Origin: Marinobacterium sp. xm-d-530
Lineage (GTDB): Bacteria; Pseudomonadota; Gammaproteobacteria; Pseudomonadales; Balneatricaceae
Length of the DNA stretch: 13,237 bases
NCBI GenBank assembly: GCA_949499045.1
Contig: CATEEE010000028.1
Location: 1-13,237 of the forward strand
Direction of reading: 5' to 3'
Positions 1-6,905 of the stretch are shown piece after piece. The position numbers and the translations under genes are program-made. Positions within the stretch are counted from its first letter, which is position 1. Each line of letters starts with the position of its first letter. The notes under the pieces are model-generated. The model searched no databases. It was not told where the DNA came from and saw only the letters and a program-made list of their open reading frames with translations.

Positions 1-37
1 AAAGGGAAGTGTACTTCAAAGTGCACTTCCCTTTTTT
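1..37 (+). terminator. Rho-independent terminator of an upstream gene
   Basis: A 14-bp stem (1-14 with 21-34, one G-U wobble at 12/23) closes a 6-nt loop, TTCAAA, and runs into six T residues at 32-37. The A-run on the left arm gives only a short T tract on the other strand, so it should act mainly on transcripts entering from the left. The gene it serves lies outside the window. Confidence 0.88.
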
Positions 38-55
38 CGTTGGTGGGGCTGAAAC

Positions 56-160
56 GTGAGCACTGACGAAGTCAGTTCACAACCAATGCATGGATTGCAT
101 TGGTTGAACGGAGCACCAATGGTGCGACGGCCCGGAGGGTAAAAACACAGGAAGTGTTTT
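56..160. repeat. Cluster of four consecutive short hairpins
   Basis: Four inverted repeats follow one another. First, ACTGAC/GTCAGT (62-67 with 71-76), extended by GTGA/TCAC (56-59 with 77-80) across a 2-nt bulge. Second, AACCAATGCA/TGCATTGGTT (81-90 with 96-105) with a TGGAT loop. Third, GCACC/GGTGC (113-117 with 121-125). Fourth, AAAACAC/GTGTTTT (142-148 with 154-160) with an AGGAA loop. The loops are tiny and purine-rich and the arms differ in sequence, so this is not a simple tandem repeat. It resembles dispersed palindromic elements with ATGGAT- or AGGA-type loops that I recall from marine gammaproteobacteria, but that link is from memory. A structured RNA or REP-like element are both possible. 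No convincing gene covers it. Confidence 0.6.
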
Positions 161-264
161 CATAAATCTGGCCCTTGATAGAAGCACAAAAACCAAGTCG
201 GGCTCACTCTTCATAGCTCCGCGGTGAAGGCCATCAGTTCACCAAAATCCACCTCCACCAAAAT

Positions 265-290
265 ACCGTAACCTAATAAAAACATACGGT
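265..290. repeat. 6-bp inverted repeat just before the dehydrogenase start
   Basis: ACCGTA at 265-270 and TACGGT at 285-290 form an inverted repeat with a 14-nt A-rich spacer. The right arm ends 7 nt before the preferred ATG at 298 and overlaps the alternative GTG at 289. In RNA it could fold over the initiation region; in DNA it could be an operator half-site pair. Six base pairs is short enough to occur by chance. Confidence 0.3.
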
Positions 291-297
291 GTCTGAC

Positions 298-1353
298 ATG
301 AAACTCATTACTTTCTTATCGGCTTTACTCATTAGCCAAGCCTCATTCGCATTCACCATTGAGAAAATTAGGGGAGACATTTCACACCCTTGGGGTATGA
401 GTGTTTTAAATGACGAAGAGGTACTTGTCACCGCAAGAGCTGGAGCCCTACTTCGTATTAATTTAAAGACGGGACAACAACGGGCCGTCCTACCAACCCC
501 TTTTGCTGCGAGTTTTCGTCAGGGTGGACTTCTTGATGTCGCTTATGATTCTGACACCAATCAGGTACACCTCTGCTACAGTAAACCCTTAGAGACGGGC
601 GCTGGTCTTGCCATAGCTTCTGCTGAATTGGATGGGCATCAACTTTCAAACCTAAGAGATATCTTTATATCGAATCACCGCTCCTCATCAGGATCACACT
701 TTGGCTGTCGACTGGTCATTGACGGTGACTATCTGTTCGCCTCTTTAGGGGATCGTGGTGACCGAACAAATGCACAAACCCCCTCTAACCATGCCGGCTC
801 AATCATTCGACTGAACCTCGTTAACCCTGAACCAGCTAACAGTCAGTCGGGATGGCTGCCTCAAATCTACTCGATCGGTCATAGGAATCCACAAGGCCTC
901 ACCTTGCAGCCTAACACGGGGCTTTTATGGGCTCATGAACACGGCCCACGTGGTGGCGATGAAATCAATCTAATCGAACAAAACAGGAACTATGGCTGGC
1001 CTACAGTCTCTTATGGAAAAGAGTACATTGGTGGTGATATCGGACTGAACTCTTCACCAAACGGGTATACTGATCCACTTTGGATATGGGATCCCAGCAT
1101 TGCGCCATCCGGCATGACATTCTATACCGGTGATATGTTCCCTGAGTGGCGAGGAGATCTTCTGGTAGGCGCACTGAAATTCACCAGCATCTATCGACTT
1201 GTCATAGATCCTGCGACTAACAAACCTATTTCTGAAGAGCGGTTGTTCAATGATGAGATGGGAAGAGTAAGGGACGTTGAACAAGCAAATGATGGATCCA
1301 TTCTGGTACTGAGTGATGCACCCAATGGGGGACTTTACAGAATCAGCCGATAA
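298..1353 (+). CDS. PQQ-dependent aldose sugar dehydrogenase (YliI/Asd-like), exported
   Basis: A 351-residue soluble quinoprotein of the glucose/sorbosone dehydrogenase family, expected to oxidise aldose sugars in the periplasm using PQQ. Residues 1-18 form a signal peptide (MKLITFLSAL start, cleavage after SFA). Family motifs are visible: GSHFGCR at 132-138, with the putative catalytic base His134; GDRGDR near 151-156; HRNPQG at 195-200, whose Arg and Asn match PQQ-binding residues of soluble glucose dehydrogenase; and HEHGPRGGDE near 213-222. Length matches E. coli YliI (about 370). An in-frame GTG at 289 would add three residues; ATG 298 is preferred because it opens directly on the signal peptide. 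Neither start has a good Shine-Dalgarno sequence. The GSHFG motif is usually followed by Gly, here Cys. No PQQ synthesis genes are in the window, so the cofactor may be made elsewhere or scavenged. Confidence 0.9.
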   Translation: MKLITFLSALLISQASFAFTIEKIRGDISHPWGMSVLNDEEVLVTARAGALLRINLKTGQQRAVLPTPFAASFRQGGLLDVAYDSDTNQVHLCYSKPLETGAGLAIASAELDGHQLSNLRDIFISNHRSSSGSHFGCRLVIDGDYLFASLGDRGDRTNAQTPSNHAGSIIRLNLVNPEPANSQSGWLPQIYSIGHRNPQGLTLQPNTGLLWAHEHGPRGGDEINLIEQNRNYGWPTVSYGKEYIGGDIGLNSSPNGYTDPLWIWDPSIAPSGMTFYTGDMFPEWRGDLLVGALKFTSIYRLVIDPATNKPISEERLFNDEMGRVRDVEQANDGSILVLSDAPNGGLYRISR

Positions 1354-1441
1354 CTAAGCGGTAAGTTCACCACCCACTCTCCACAACTCCTAGGTTTTCA
1401 ATTACTATCAGCATCCAATTTTTTAATGAATCTCTATACCA

Positions 1442-2245
1442 ATGAACAGCAACTCTCTACTGTCGACACTCGTTAAAATCCGCTCCAACAAGGTTTTCGA
1501 GTTAACTGTTATCGCAGTCATTATCGGTTCCGCGCTCTTAATCGGCGCAAAGACCTTCGATCTCTCTGAAACCACTGAAATAATTGTCGGTTGGTTGGAT
1601 ATCGCTGTTACCGTCTTCTTTTTAGTCGAAATCACGGTTCGATTCATTGCCGATGAGAACAAGCGCACCTTCTTTAAGGATCCCTGGAACCTATTTGATA
1701 CCTTGGTGGTTGCGATCAGTCTGGTACCGGTCAGTCAGGCAGATACAGCCCTGGTCGCGCGTCTAGTTCGGGTTTTCCGCGTCTTTCGAATGGTCAGCAT
1801 CATTCCAGAGCTTCGCATGCTCCTAAACTCATTGATCAAAGCTCTGCCTCAGTTAGGCTATGTCCTACTGTTAATGTTCATCATTTTTTACGTCTATGCG
1901 GCTATTGGCGCGACGCTATTTGCTGCGATCAACCCAGATCTTTGGGGTGACGTCGCTGTATCGATGTTGACGCTCTTTAGGGTGATGACATTTGAAGATT
2001 GGACAGACGTTATGTACGAAACAATGACAGTTTATAGTTTAAGTTGGATCTACTACCTATCCTTCATATTTTTAACGGCCTTCGCCTTCTTAAACATGGT
2101 GATCGGTATCGTCGTTAATGTGATGAATGAGGAGCACGAACGCATCCTTAAAGAAGAAGCCGTTGAGGCTAACGAGCCAACCATCGCTGATCTTCAGAAA
2201 CAGTTGGCCGAGCTTAAAGAGATGTTGAAGCAGAGAGCGAATTAA
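1442..2245 (+). CDS. Single-domain voltage-gated cation channel (NaChBac/NavAb superfamily, acidic filter)
   Basis: A 267-residue channel subunit that should assemble as a tetramer in the inner membrane. Hydrophobic segments fit S1 (about 19-36), S2 (47-68), S3 (83-97), S4 (103-119), S5 (137-162), a pore helix (166-182) and S6 (199-228). S4 has four arginines at three-residue spacing (107, 110, 113, 116), the classic voltage sensor. The filter is TFEDWTD at 183-189, where NavAb has TLESWSM; it carries three acidic residues and resembles Ca2+-selective filters. The cytoplasmic tail (229-264) is a coiled coil with hydrophobic heptad positions I248, L251, L255, L258 and L262, as in bacterial sodium channels. 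ATG 1442 lacks a clear Shine-Dalgarno sequence, but the ATG at 1426 is out of frame. The family is secure; whether it passes Na+ or Ca2+ is inference from the filter. Confidence 0.9.
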   Translation: MNSNSLLSTLVKIRSNKVFELTVIAVIIGSALLIGAKTFDLSETTEIIVGWLDIAVTVFFLVEITVRFIADENKRTFFKDPWNLFDTLVVAISLVPVSQADTALVARLVRVFRVFRMVSIIPELRMLLNSLIKALPQLGYVLLLMFIIFYVYAAIGATLFAAINPDLWGDVAVSMLTLFRVMTFEDWTDVMYETMTVYSLSWIYYLSFIFLTAFAFLNMVIGIVVNVMNEEHERILKEEAVEANEPTIADLQKQLAELKEMLKQRAN

Positions 2246-2739
2246 AACGCGAACTGATCAACTAAAAGATACCCCAGTGCAACATAGTTGTTGATCTGTG
2301 CGGGGCCTGAGGGGGCAACGTCTACATAGTCTGGAAAGGCATCTGCTGTGACGTTGCTCCAACTCGCAAAGGTTTCACACACATGGACATCAACACCAGA
2401 TTTGCCTAACTCTCGAACCCCCTGATGCAGGAGCGGGAACTTACTTTCATTCTCTGAAATAAGTGCGAACTGTTCATTACCGTGGCTAACCACTGCTATA
2501 TCGAGATTAGGAATGGCGGATCGCAGGGACTCTATAGCGCTCATCAAACGTGGTTGAATGCGTTGCCACTGTTGTGGATTGGGTGCCAAAATTTCGAATA
2601 CAACACCGGGTGGTGCTTCTTCCAGTGCAAGAATTTCTTTAACCGATTTAGCTGAGGCTGCTCCTGAACAGAGTAAGCTGAACGGGATCAATATTGTTAA
2701 TAGAAGATGACGAGCTCTCTGAAACATTGGAATGAACAT
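2242..2739 (-). CDS. Exported DsrE/DsrF-like protein
   Basis: A 165-residue protein with a Sec signal peptide (basic RAR, hydrophobic core, cleavage after ASA at residue 30). The upstream Cys24 is not in a good lipobox, so a free periplasmic protein is more likely than a lipoprotein. The mature part has the small alpha/beta layout of DsrE-like proteins, with IAVVSHG near 81-87 and GVDVHVCETF near 115-124; Cys121 sits at the position of the conserved DsrE cysteine. The family includes sulfur-relay proteins, but exported members are mostly uncharacterised and the substrate here is unknown. ATG 2739 is supported by GGAG 7 nt upstream. It lies 35 nt after the SulP gene and is probably co-transcribed with it. 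Its stop codon overlaps that of the channel gene on the other strand. Confidence 0.72.
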   Translation of the reverse strand: MFIPMFQRARHLLLTILIPFSLLCSGAASAKSVKEILALEEAPPGVVFEILAPNPQQWQRIQPRLMSAIESLRSAIPNLDIAVVSHGNEQFALISENESKFPLLHQGVRELGKSGVDVHVCETFASWSNVTADAFPDYVDVAPSGPAQINNYVALGYLLVDQFAF

Positions 2740-2774
2740 AATGGATCTCCAAATCTATTTAACTTCAGCTTAGC

Positions 2775-4415
2775 TTATAAACTGGAAAGTGACTGCCTCA
2801 ACGCTTCTGTTCTTGATTCTGTTATACGATCGGTAGAGAGTCGCTGATCAAGACCAAGGCGAATCAGACGATCCTTCTCGGCACCGGGTGCCATCACCAG
2901 TCGCACCTCTTTACCAAGGTCCAGCGCTTCCAGAATGACGTTCTCAATAGAGAGAGTCATAGTGTCATCTAAATAGCTAACATCACTTAGATCAAAAATA
3001 ACGGCATCATGTTTAGCGATATCTTTCCTCTCACGAGCTAGGGCTTTGGAGACACCAAAGATCATGGCACCCGATAGGTAGACCAGTAGAATACGCCCAT
3101 TCGCTTCATTCAACAGCGACTGCTGTTCGGGGGTTAGAGGGATCTCATCATCGACATCGGACATAGAGCGAACTTTATCAGCCTCGACATCGGATAGCTT
3201 ACGAATAATGATGACGTTCGCAACAAAGACACCCACTCCCACCGCAACGATCAGATCGACAAAGACTGTTAACAGTAGGACGGCATACATGATCATCGTG
3301 CTGTATTTAGAGACTAGATGTACCCGTTTGATAAATGACCAGTCAAGGATGTCGACACCCACTTTAACCGCAATACCAGCCAGCACTGCTAACGGAATAT
3401 TTTCGATCAAAGAGCCGGCGCCAAATACAGCAATTGCTAGTGCGAGAACCCTGATAACACCAGAGAGAGGGGTTCGCCCTCCGGACTGAATATTGACCAC
3501 GGTGCCCATAGTGGCGCCAGCACCCGGCAGACCACCGAACAGACCCGACATGATGTTGCCTAAACCTTGTCCGAACAGCTCTTTGTTGGAGTCATGCTCC
3601 GTTCGCGTCAGGTTATCCGCCACGACTGAAGTGAGCATCGAATCGATACAACCAAGCATGCCCAACACCATCGCATCAACCAACATAATCTGCAGTTGAT
3701 CATAGGTGAAATAGGGCAAAGTCATTGACGGCAGCGACACATCGATCTCACCGATGCGTTGCACTCCATCACTACTGAAGATGATGACAGAGACCAGCGT
3801 AATAAGTACCAGCGCTATCAACTGAGGGGGTACAAACTTTTTGTATTTTTCAGGGGTTTTGAAGAGTACACCCAGTGTGACCAAGAAGAGGAGTAACTCA
3901 CTAAAGTGCACATTCATGATCAAATCTGGCAGGTGCCTAACAGTACCGACCACACCACCCGCCGGTGGAGATTGCCCCAACGCGGGTGCAATCTGAAGAA
4001 TAATCAGGATGAAACCGATGCCAGACATAAAGCCTGAAACCACAGCATAGGGCATCAGGGTGATGTATTTACCCAACCGAAGATAACCAAACACTATCTG
4101 GAATATCCCTGCCATGATCACCACGGTAAATGCCATCGACAGACCGTTTTCCGGATTCGCAGCAACTAAGGTACTGATCACTGCAGTCATGACTACTGTC
4201 ATAGGACCAGTGGGCTCAGAGATCAGAGTAGCGGTTCCGCCGAACAAAGCGGTAAAGAGACCGATTAAAATAGCACCGTAAAGCCCCGCTTCTGCACCTG
4301 CACCAGAGGCAACACCGAAAGTGAGCGCCAAAGGTAGAGAGACCACGGCCGCCGTTAAACCACCGAGCAGATCACCACGAAGGTTTGAAAGGGATAGAGT
4401 GTTCAGTTTCAGCAT
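2775..4415 (-). CDS. SulP-family transporter, BicA-like (probable Na+/bicarbonate symporter)
   Basis: A 546-residue inner-membrane SLC26/SulP transporter: a long multi-pass membrane domain (about 10-405) followed by a cytoplasmic STAS domain (about 437-546, with VIFDLSDVSYLDD near 472-484). From memory it aligns closely and almost without gaps to cyanobacterial BicA, sharing ISEPTGPMTVV, LGMLGCID, TRTEH-SNKE and GATMGTVVNIQSGGRT. The residues at BicA Na+-site positions Asp258, Thr262 and Gly304 are all present with identical numbering. Bicarbonate uptake is therefore the best call, although SulP proteins also carry sulfate, dicarboxylates and other anions. The gene follows the small membrane protein by 11 nt and precedes the DsrE-like gene by 35 nt, so the three probably form one unit. 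The Shine-Dalgarno sequence is weak (GAG in AATGAGCAG), compatible with translational coupling. Confidence 0.87.
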   Translation of the reverse strand: MLKLNTLSLSNLRGDLLGGLTAAVVSLPLALTFGVASGAGAEAGLYGAILIGLFTALFGGTATLISEPTGPMTVVMTAVISTLVAANPENGLSMAFTVVIMAGIFQIVFGYLRLGKYITLMPYAVVSGFMSGIGFILIILQIAPALGQSPPAGGVVGTVRHLPDLIMNVHFSELLLFLVTLGVLFKTPEKYKKFVPPQLIALVLITLVSVIIFSSDGVQRIGEIDVSLPSMTLPYFTYDQLQIMLVDAMVLGMLGCIDSMLTSVVADNLTRTEHDSNKELFGQGLGNIMSGLFGGLPGAGATMGTVVNIQSGGRTPLSGVIRVLALAIAVFGAGSLIENIPLAVLAGIAVKVGVDILDWSFIKRVHLVSKYSTMIMYAVLLLTVFVDLIVAVGVGVFVANVIIIRKLSDVEADKVRSMSDVDDEIPLTPEQQSLLNEANGRILLVYLSGAMIFGVSKALARERKDIAKHDAVIFDLSDVSYLDDTMTLSIENVILEALDLGKEVRLVMAPGAEKDRLIRLGLDQRLSTDRITESRTEALRQSLSSL

Positions 4416-4426
4416 TGATCAACTGC

Positions 4427-4699
4427 TCATTTTCGATCAGTGGCATTCGTTTTAAACAGACGTTTGGCATAACGAAGCAGAATATCGAAGGGTGTCTCAT
4501 CGCCAAAGAATTTAGGATTCTTTATCAACAGTAGAGACATCACAACAATCCATACCAGTGTATTTTTAATCACCCAACTGGCATTTTCATTAAAGGCTTC
4601 TTCAGTATTTTCGGCACCCATTAGATACATAAATGGGGCAACAATCCCAATGAACGAGAGAAGAGAGACGGCAGCTCGAATTTTTCTGCGGTTATCCAT
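4427..4699 (-). CDS. Small two-TM membrane protein of unknown function
   Basis: I do not recognise this 90-residue protein. It begins with a basic stretch (DNRRKIR), then has a hydrophobic segment at about 9-28, a short acidic loop (GAENTEEAFNENA), a second segment at about 42-59, and a basic tail ending in RYAKRLFKTNATDRK. By the positive-inside rule both ends should face the cytoplasm, with the acidic loop outside. It lies 11 nt upstream of the BicA-like transporter on the same strand, so co-translation is likely and a role as an accessory or regulatory subunit is a reasonable guess, not shown. The start is supported by a weak GAG about 8 nt upstream. The 73-nt gap before it (4700-4772) shows no clear sigma70 promoter or terminator to me. 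Confidence 0.72.
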   Translation of the reverse strand: MDNRRKIRAAVSLLSFIGIVAPFMYLMGAENTEEAFNENASWVIKNTLVWIVVMSLLLIKNPKFFGDETPFDILLRYAKRLFKTNATDRK

Positions 4700-4772
4700 G
4701 ACAGACTCTGATTTATGATTTTGGCTATTTTACGTGATCTATCGCGAAAGAGGTAACCGAATACTATTGTTT

Positions 4773-5444
4773 TTAAAGCTGCACCTGGCACTGCCAGCTC
4801 TGCTGCCCACTCTCCCAGTATTTGCGCTCAAATGCACTCATCGGTTGATCTGCGCAGTACAACTGCACGATGCTTTCACGACCCGTCAGCTCCAAAGCTC
4901 TGACGAACTCTTCTATGTAGAGTTGCCAGTTGCTTCTAACGGTTAGCCCACCACCCAAGGCTAATAGATCACTAAACACCGGACTGGCGTGCCAGCGTCG
5001 TTGAACCTGTGCCGATTTGGGATAGGGGTTTGGGTAAAGAATAAAATGCTTAGCTAAACGCCACTGTGCAGCGACTGCTAAGCGCCAAAAATCGATCAGA
5101 TCAGCCCGCACAAAGAGCAGGTTATCAAGCTCACCCGTGAAACAGTTGTCGTGCTTACTGAGACGATGCGCTGAACGATCGACCGCAATGACACTGGCTT
5201 CTGGGTATCGATTGGCAAGATGACGGGAGCTCTCTCCGATACCACAGCAAGAGTCTAAGATCATCTCTCCTGTACGACCATTGAGCCATTCTGTCACCTG
5301 ATCAAAGGCAACCTGAGTATGGTCGGCAATGGGTTTGCAAAAAGGGTTGTTTAAGTTACGTAACACAATGTCATCGAGACGTTCATGCACACCGGTCTGA
5401 TTGGTGGTGACAATCTTGGAGTTACCCTGCTCTGACTGATTCAT
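4773..5444 (-). CDS. Divergent TrmB-like SAM-dependent methyltransferase
   Basis: A 223-residue class I methyltransferase. The SAM-binding loop is LDSCCGIGES (63-72), followed by VIAVDRS (85-91) at the acidic ribose-binding position. The second half follows the TrmB (tRNA m7G46 methyltransferase) layout: LYPNPYPK (136-143) where TrmB has FPDPW-K, LGGGLTVRSNWQLY (163-176) where TrmB has GG..-ATDW--Y, and PMSAFERK (201-208) where TrmB has the TKFE motif. Residues important in E. coli TrmB are therefore changed: Asp to Asn at 172 and Thr to Ser at 203. It is better called a TrmB paralogue of unknown substrate than TrmB itself. The start is supported by AGGGA 6 nt upstream (5451-5455). It follows leuE by 33 nt in the same direction. 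Confidence 0.75.
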   Translation of the reverse strand: MNQSEQGNSKIVTTNQTGVHERLDDIVLRNLNNPFCKPIADHTQVAFDQVTEWLNGRTGEMILDSCCGIGESSRHLANRYPEASVIAVDRSAHRLSKHDNCFTGELDNLLFVRADLIDFWRLAVAAQWRLAKHFILYPNPYPKSAQVQRRWHASPVFSDLLALGGGLTVRSNWQLYIEEFVRALELTGRESIVQLYCADQPMSAFERKYWESGQQSWQCQVQL

Positions 5445-5477
5445 TAAACATCCCTAATCATCATAAAGTGAATATCG

Positions 5478-6113
5478 TTACTGAGAGGAGAGCGCCAATT
5501 TCAGGCCATAACCCATAAACAGAGATCCGGCTAACCCTTTTGCAAGCCCGGAGAGCTTTCCCCCTTCTGCCAGTAGAGACTTGAAATAGATTGTCATAAG
5601 AATCAAAACTGCCAGGTAGATCTGTGAGCAGAGCTGGACGACAACGCCTAAAATAGCAAAGGAGAGCCAAGGGTTCTCATACGTTGGATCCACGAACTGT
5701 ATAAAAAATGAGACAAAAAAGAGTATCGCCTTGGGATTGAGAAGGCTGATCGTCAATGCCACTCGGAATGGATGTTTAGAATCCTTAGGCAGTTCGATAT
5801 CAGATTCACTGTTTTGAGGTTTTGTAAAAAGCGACCTTAACAAACCAAATCCTAGCCACATCAAATAGAGGCCGCCAGCATATTTCAGGAGTGTAAAAAG
5901 AATCGGGGTCGTTTGAATTAGGCTCGCCACACCTGCTACTGACAGAGTCATCAGTGTCAGATCCCCTACGAAGATACCCGCAGCACCCTGAAATCCTGCG
6001 AAAGCACCTCGACGTCCCGCTACTGTTGCAACGTACATCGAGTTGGGACCTGGCAATAGGATAATAATGATTGTCCCAATCAGATAAGTATAAAAATCCA
6101 CGATTCCAAACAT
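5478..6113 (-). CDS. leuE: LeuE-type amino-acid exporter (LysE/RhtB family)
   Basis: A 211-residue inner-membrane exporter with about six hydrophobic segments. The LysE/RhtB signature PGPNS is at 21-25, a membrane-embedded Asp at 51 (FVGD) and NPKAILFFVSFFIQF at 126-140. From memory the sequence follows E. coli LeuE (212 residues) end to end, including the YLIGTI start and the GVASLIQTTPILF stretch, so efflux of leucine and similar neutral amino acids is the likely role. A related specificity within RhtB is possible. The start is firmly set by GGGGAG at 6120-6125, 6 nt upstream and partly inside the end of the preceding NRDE gene. Only 3 nt separate the two genes, so translation is probably coupled. 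Confidence 0.88.
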   Translation of the reverse strand: MFGIVDFYTYLIGTIIIILLPGPNSMYVATVAGRRGAFAGFQGAAGIFVGDLTLMTLSVAGVASLIQTTPILFTLLKYAGGLYLMWLGFGLLRSLFTKPQNSESDIELPKDSKHPFRVALTISLLNPKAILFFVSFFIQFVDPTYENPWLSFAILGVVVQLCSQIYLAVLILMTIYFKSLLAEGGKLSGLAKGLAGSLFMGYGLKLALSSQ

Positions 6114-6116
6114 CTG

Positions 6117-6890
6117 TTACTCCCCGACAACCCAACTAAAAGACTGCTCTGTCACGACACTACCCACCTTATCTAACTGCTGATCGACGACATCATACTG
6201 ACCATCCGTTAGTCGAAACAAGCAGCGAGATCGGGTGCCGTAGGTCTCACTAATAATCAGCTGCGAAGAGAGTAAACGCTCCCAGTCTTTAGGAATACCT
6301 GTATCCGGAAGTTCGTCGTCAGTCGATTTCGCACTATCCATTAACAAGCCGGATCCATCCAGTTGTGTCTCTAATTGCACACACTGTTCAGACATCTGTT
6401 GGCAAGCCAGAGTCACTTTAGGCCAAGGAGTATCCAGAGCATCATTACTCAGAGCATGTACACCGGGCTCTACAGGGTGAAGCTCTGGACTGTTCGAGCT
6501 CATCCAAAACAACCTTCCGGGCTCGCCCACTATCAAATTGAAACCAGCATATTGATCTATGTTCTCTGTTAACGCATGAGCAATCTGTTGTAGTGAGTCA
6601 TGTGAGTTTAAGAACAGCAGTGGAATCTCACCCCGACTGCGAATCCCTTCCACGCCAATATAACCGGGGCGAATATTGGTCAAAAACGCGAATCGACCAG
6701 AGCGATTGAAACCCAACCAAGTTCCCTGAGCTTTTAGATCTTGACCGGCAAGAATCTCTAAATTGTTACCCTTACTTCCACTCCACCAGTGCATTGGTAA
6801 GGCTGGCCTGTCATGAAACTCATCTCGATTGGAAACCAAGATTAAGGGCGTGGTGTGATTTGGGCGCCAGTTGAAGGCTAACAGACACAT
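6117..6890 (-). CDS. NRDE (TANGO2-like) family protein
   Basis: A 257-residue protein of the NRDE/TANGO2 family. It starts with MCLLAFNW, and the family Cys2 would become N-terminal if Met1 is removed. The name-giving NRDEF motif is at 21-25, followed by HDRPA, and GTWLGFNRSGRFAFLTN and SRGEIPLLF fit the family core. Animal TANGO2 has been linked to heme and lipid handling and Golgi organisation, but bacterial members lack a settled function. I see no signal peptide or membrane segment, so it is probably cytoplasmic. It follows the RNase J-like gene by 15 nt and precedes leuE by 3 nt. The start is supported by a weak GGA about 8 nt upstream and by the family's conserved MC beginning. Confidence 0.85.
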   Translation of the reverse strand: MCLLAFNWRPNHTTPLILVSNRDEFHDRPALPMHWWSGSKGNNLEILAGQDLKAQGTWLGFNRSGRFAFLTNIRPGYIGVEGIRSRGEIPLLFLNSHDSLQQIAHALTENIDQYAGFNLIVGEPGRLFWMSSNSPELHPVEPGVHALSNDALDTPWPKVTLACQQMSEQCVQLETQLDGSGLLMDSAKSTDDELPDTGIPKDWERLLSSQLIISETYGTRSRCLFRLTDGQYDVVDQQLDKVGSVVTEQSFSWVVGE

Positions 6891-6905
6891 TGCAATTCCA
6901 AGCCT

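Noticed and set aside
2641..2739. Lipoprotein signal around Cys24 of the DsrE-like protein
   Set aside because: The residues before the Cys (Ser-Leu-Leu) do not make a good lipobox, while ASA just downstream is a good type I cleavage site.
3208..3699. Open plus-strand frames opposite the SulP gene
   Set aside because: Low-complexity Thr/Pro-rich translations typical of antisense frames of a membrane-protein gene; the minus-strand frame matches a known family across its full length.
4700..4772. Possible promoter with a TAAAAT -10 before the small membrane protein gene
   Set aside because: No acceptable -35 at 16-18 nt; too weak to annotate although the gap size leaves room for one.
5806..6135. 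Minus-strand 109-codon frame overlapping leuE
   Set aside because: It is another frame of leuE; its Arg- and Ser-rich translation matches no family and the leuE frame has a strong ribosome-binding site.
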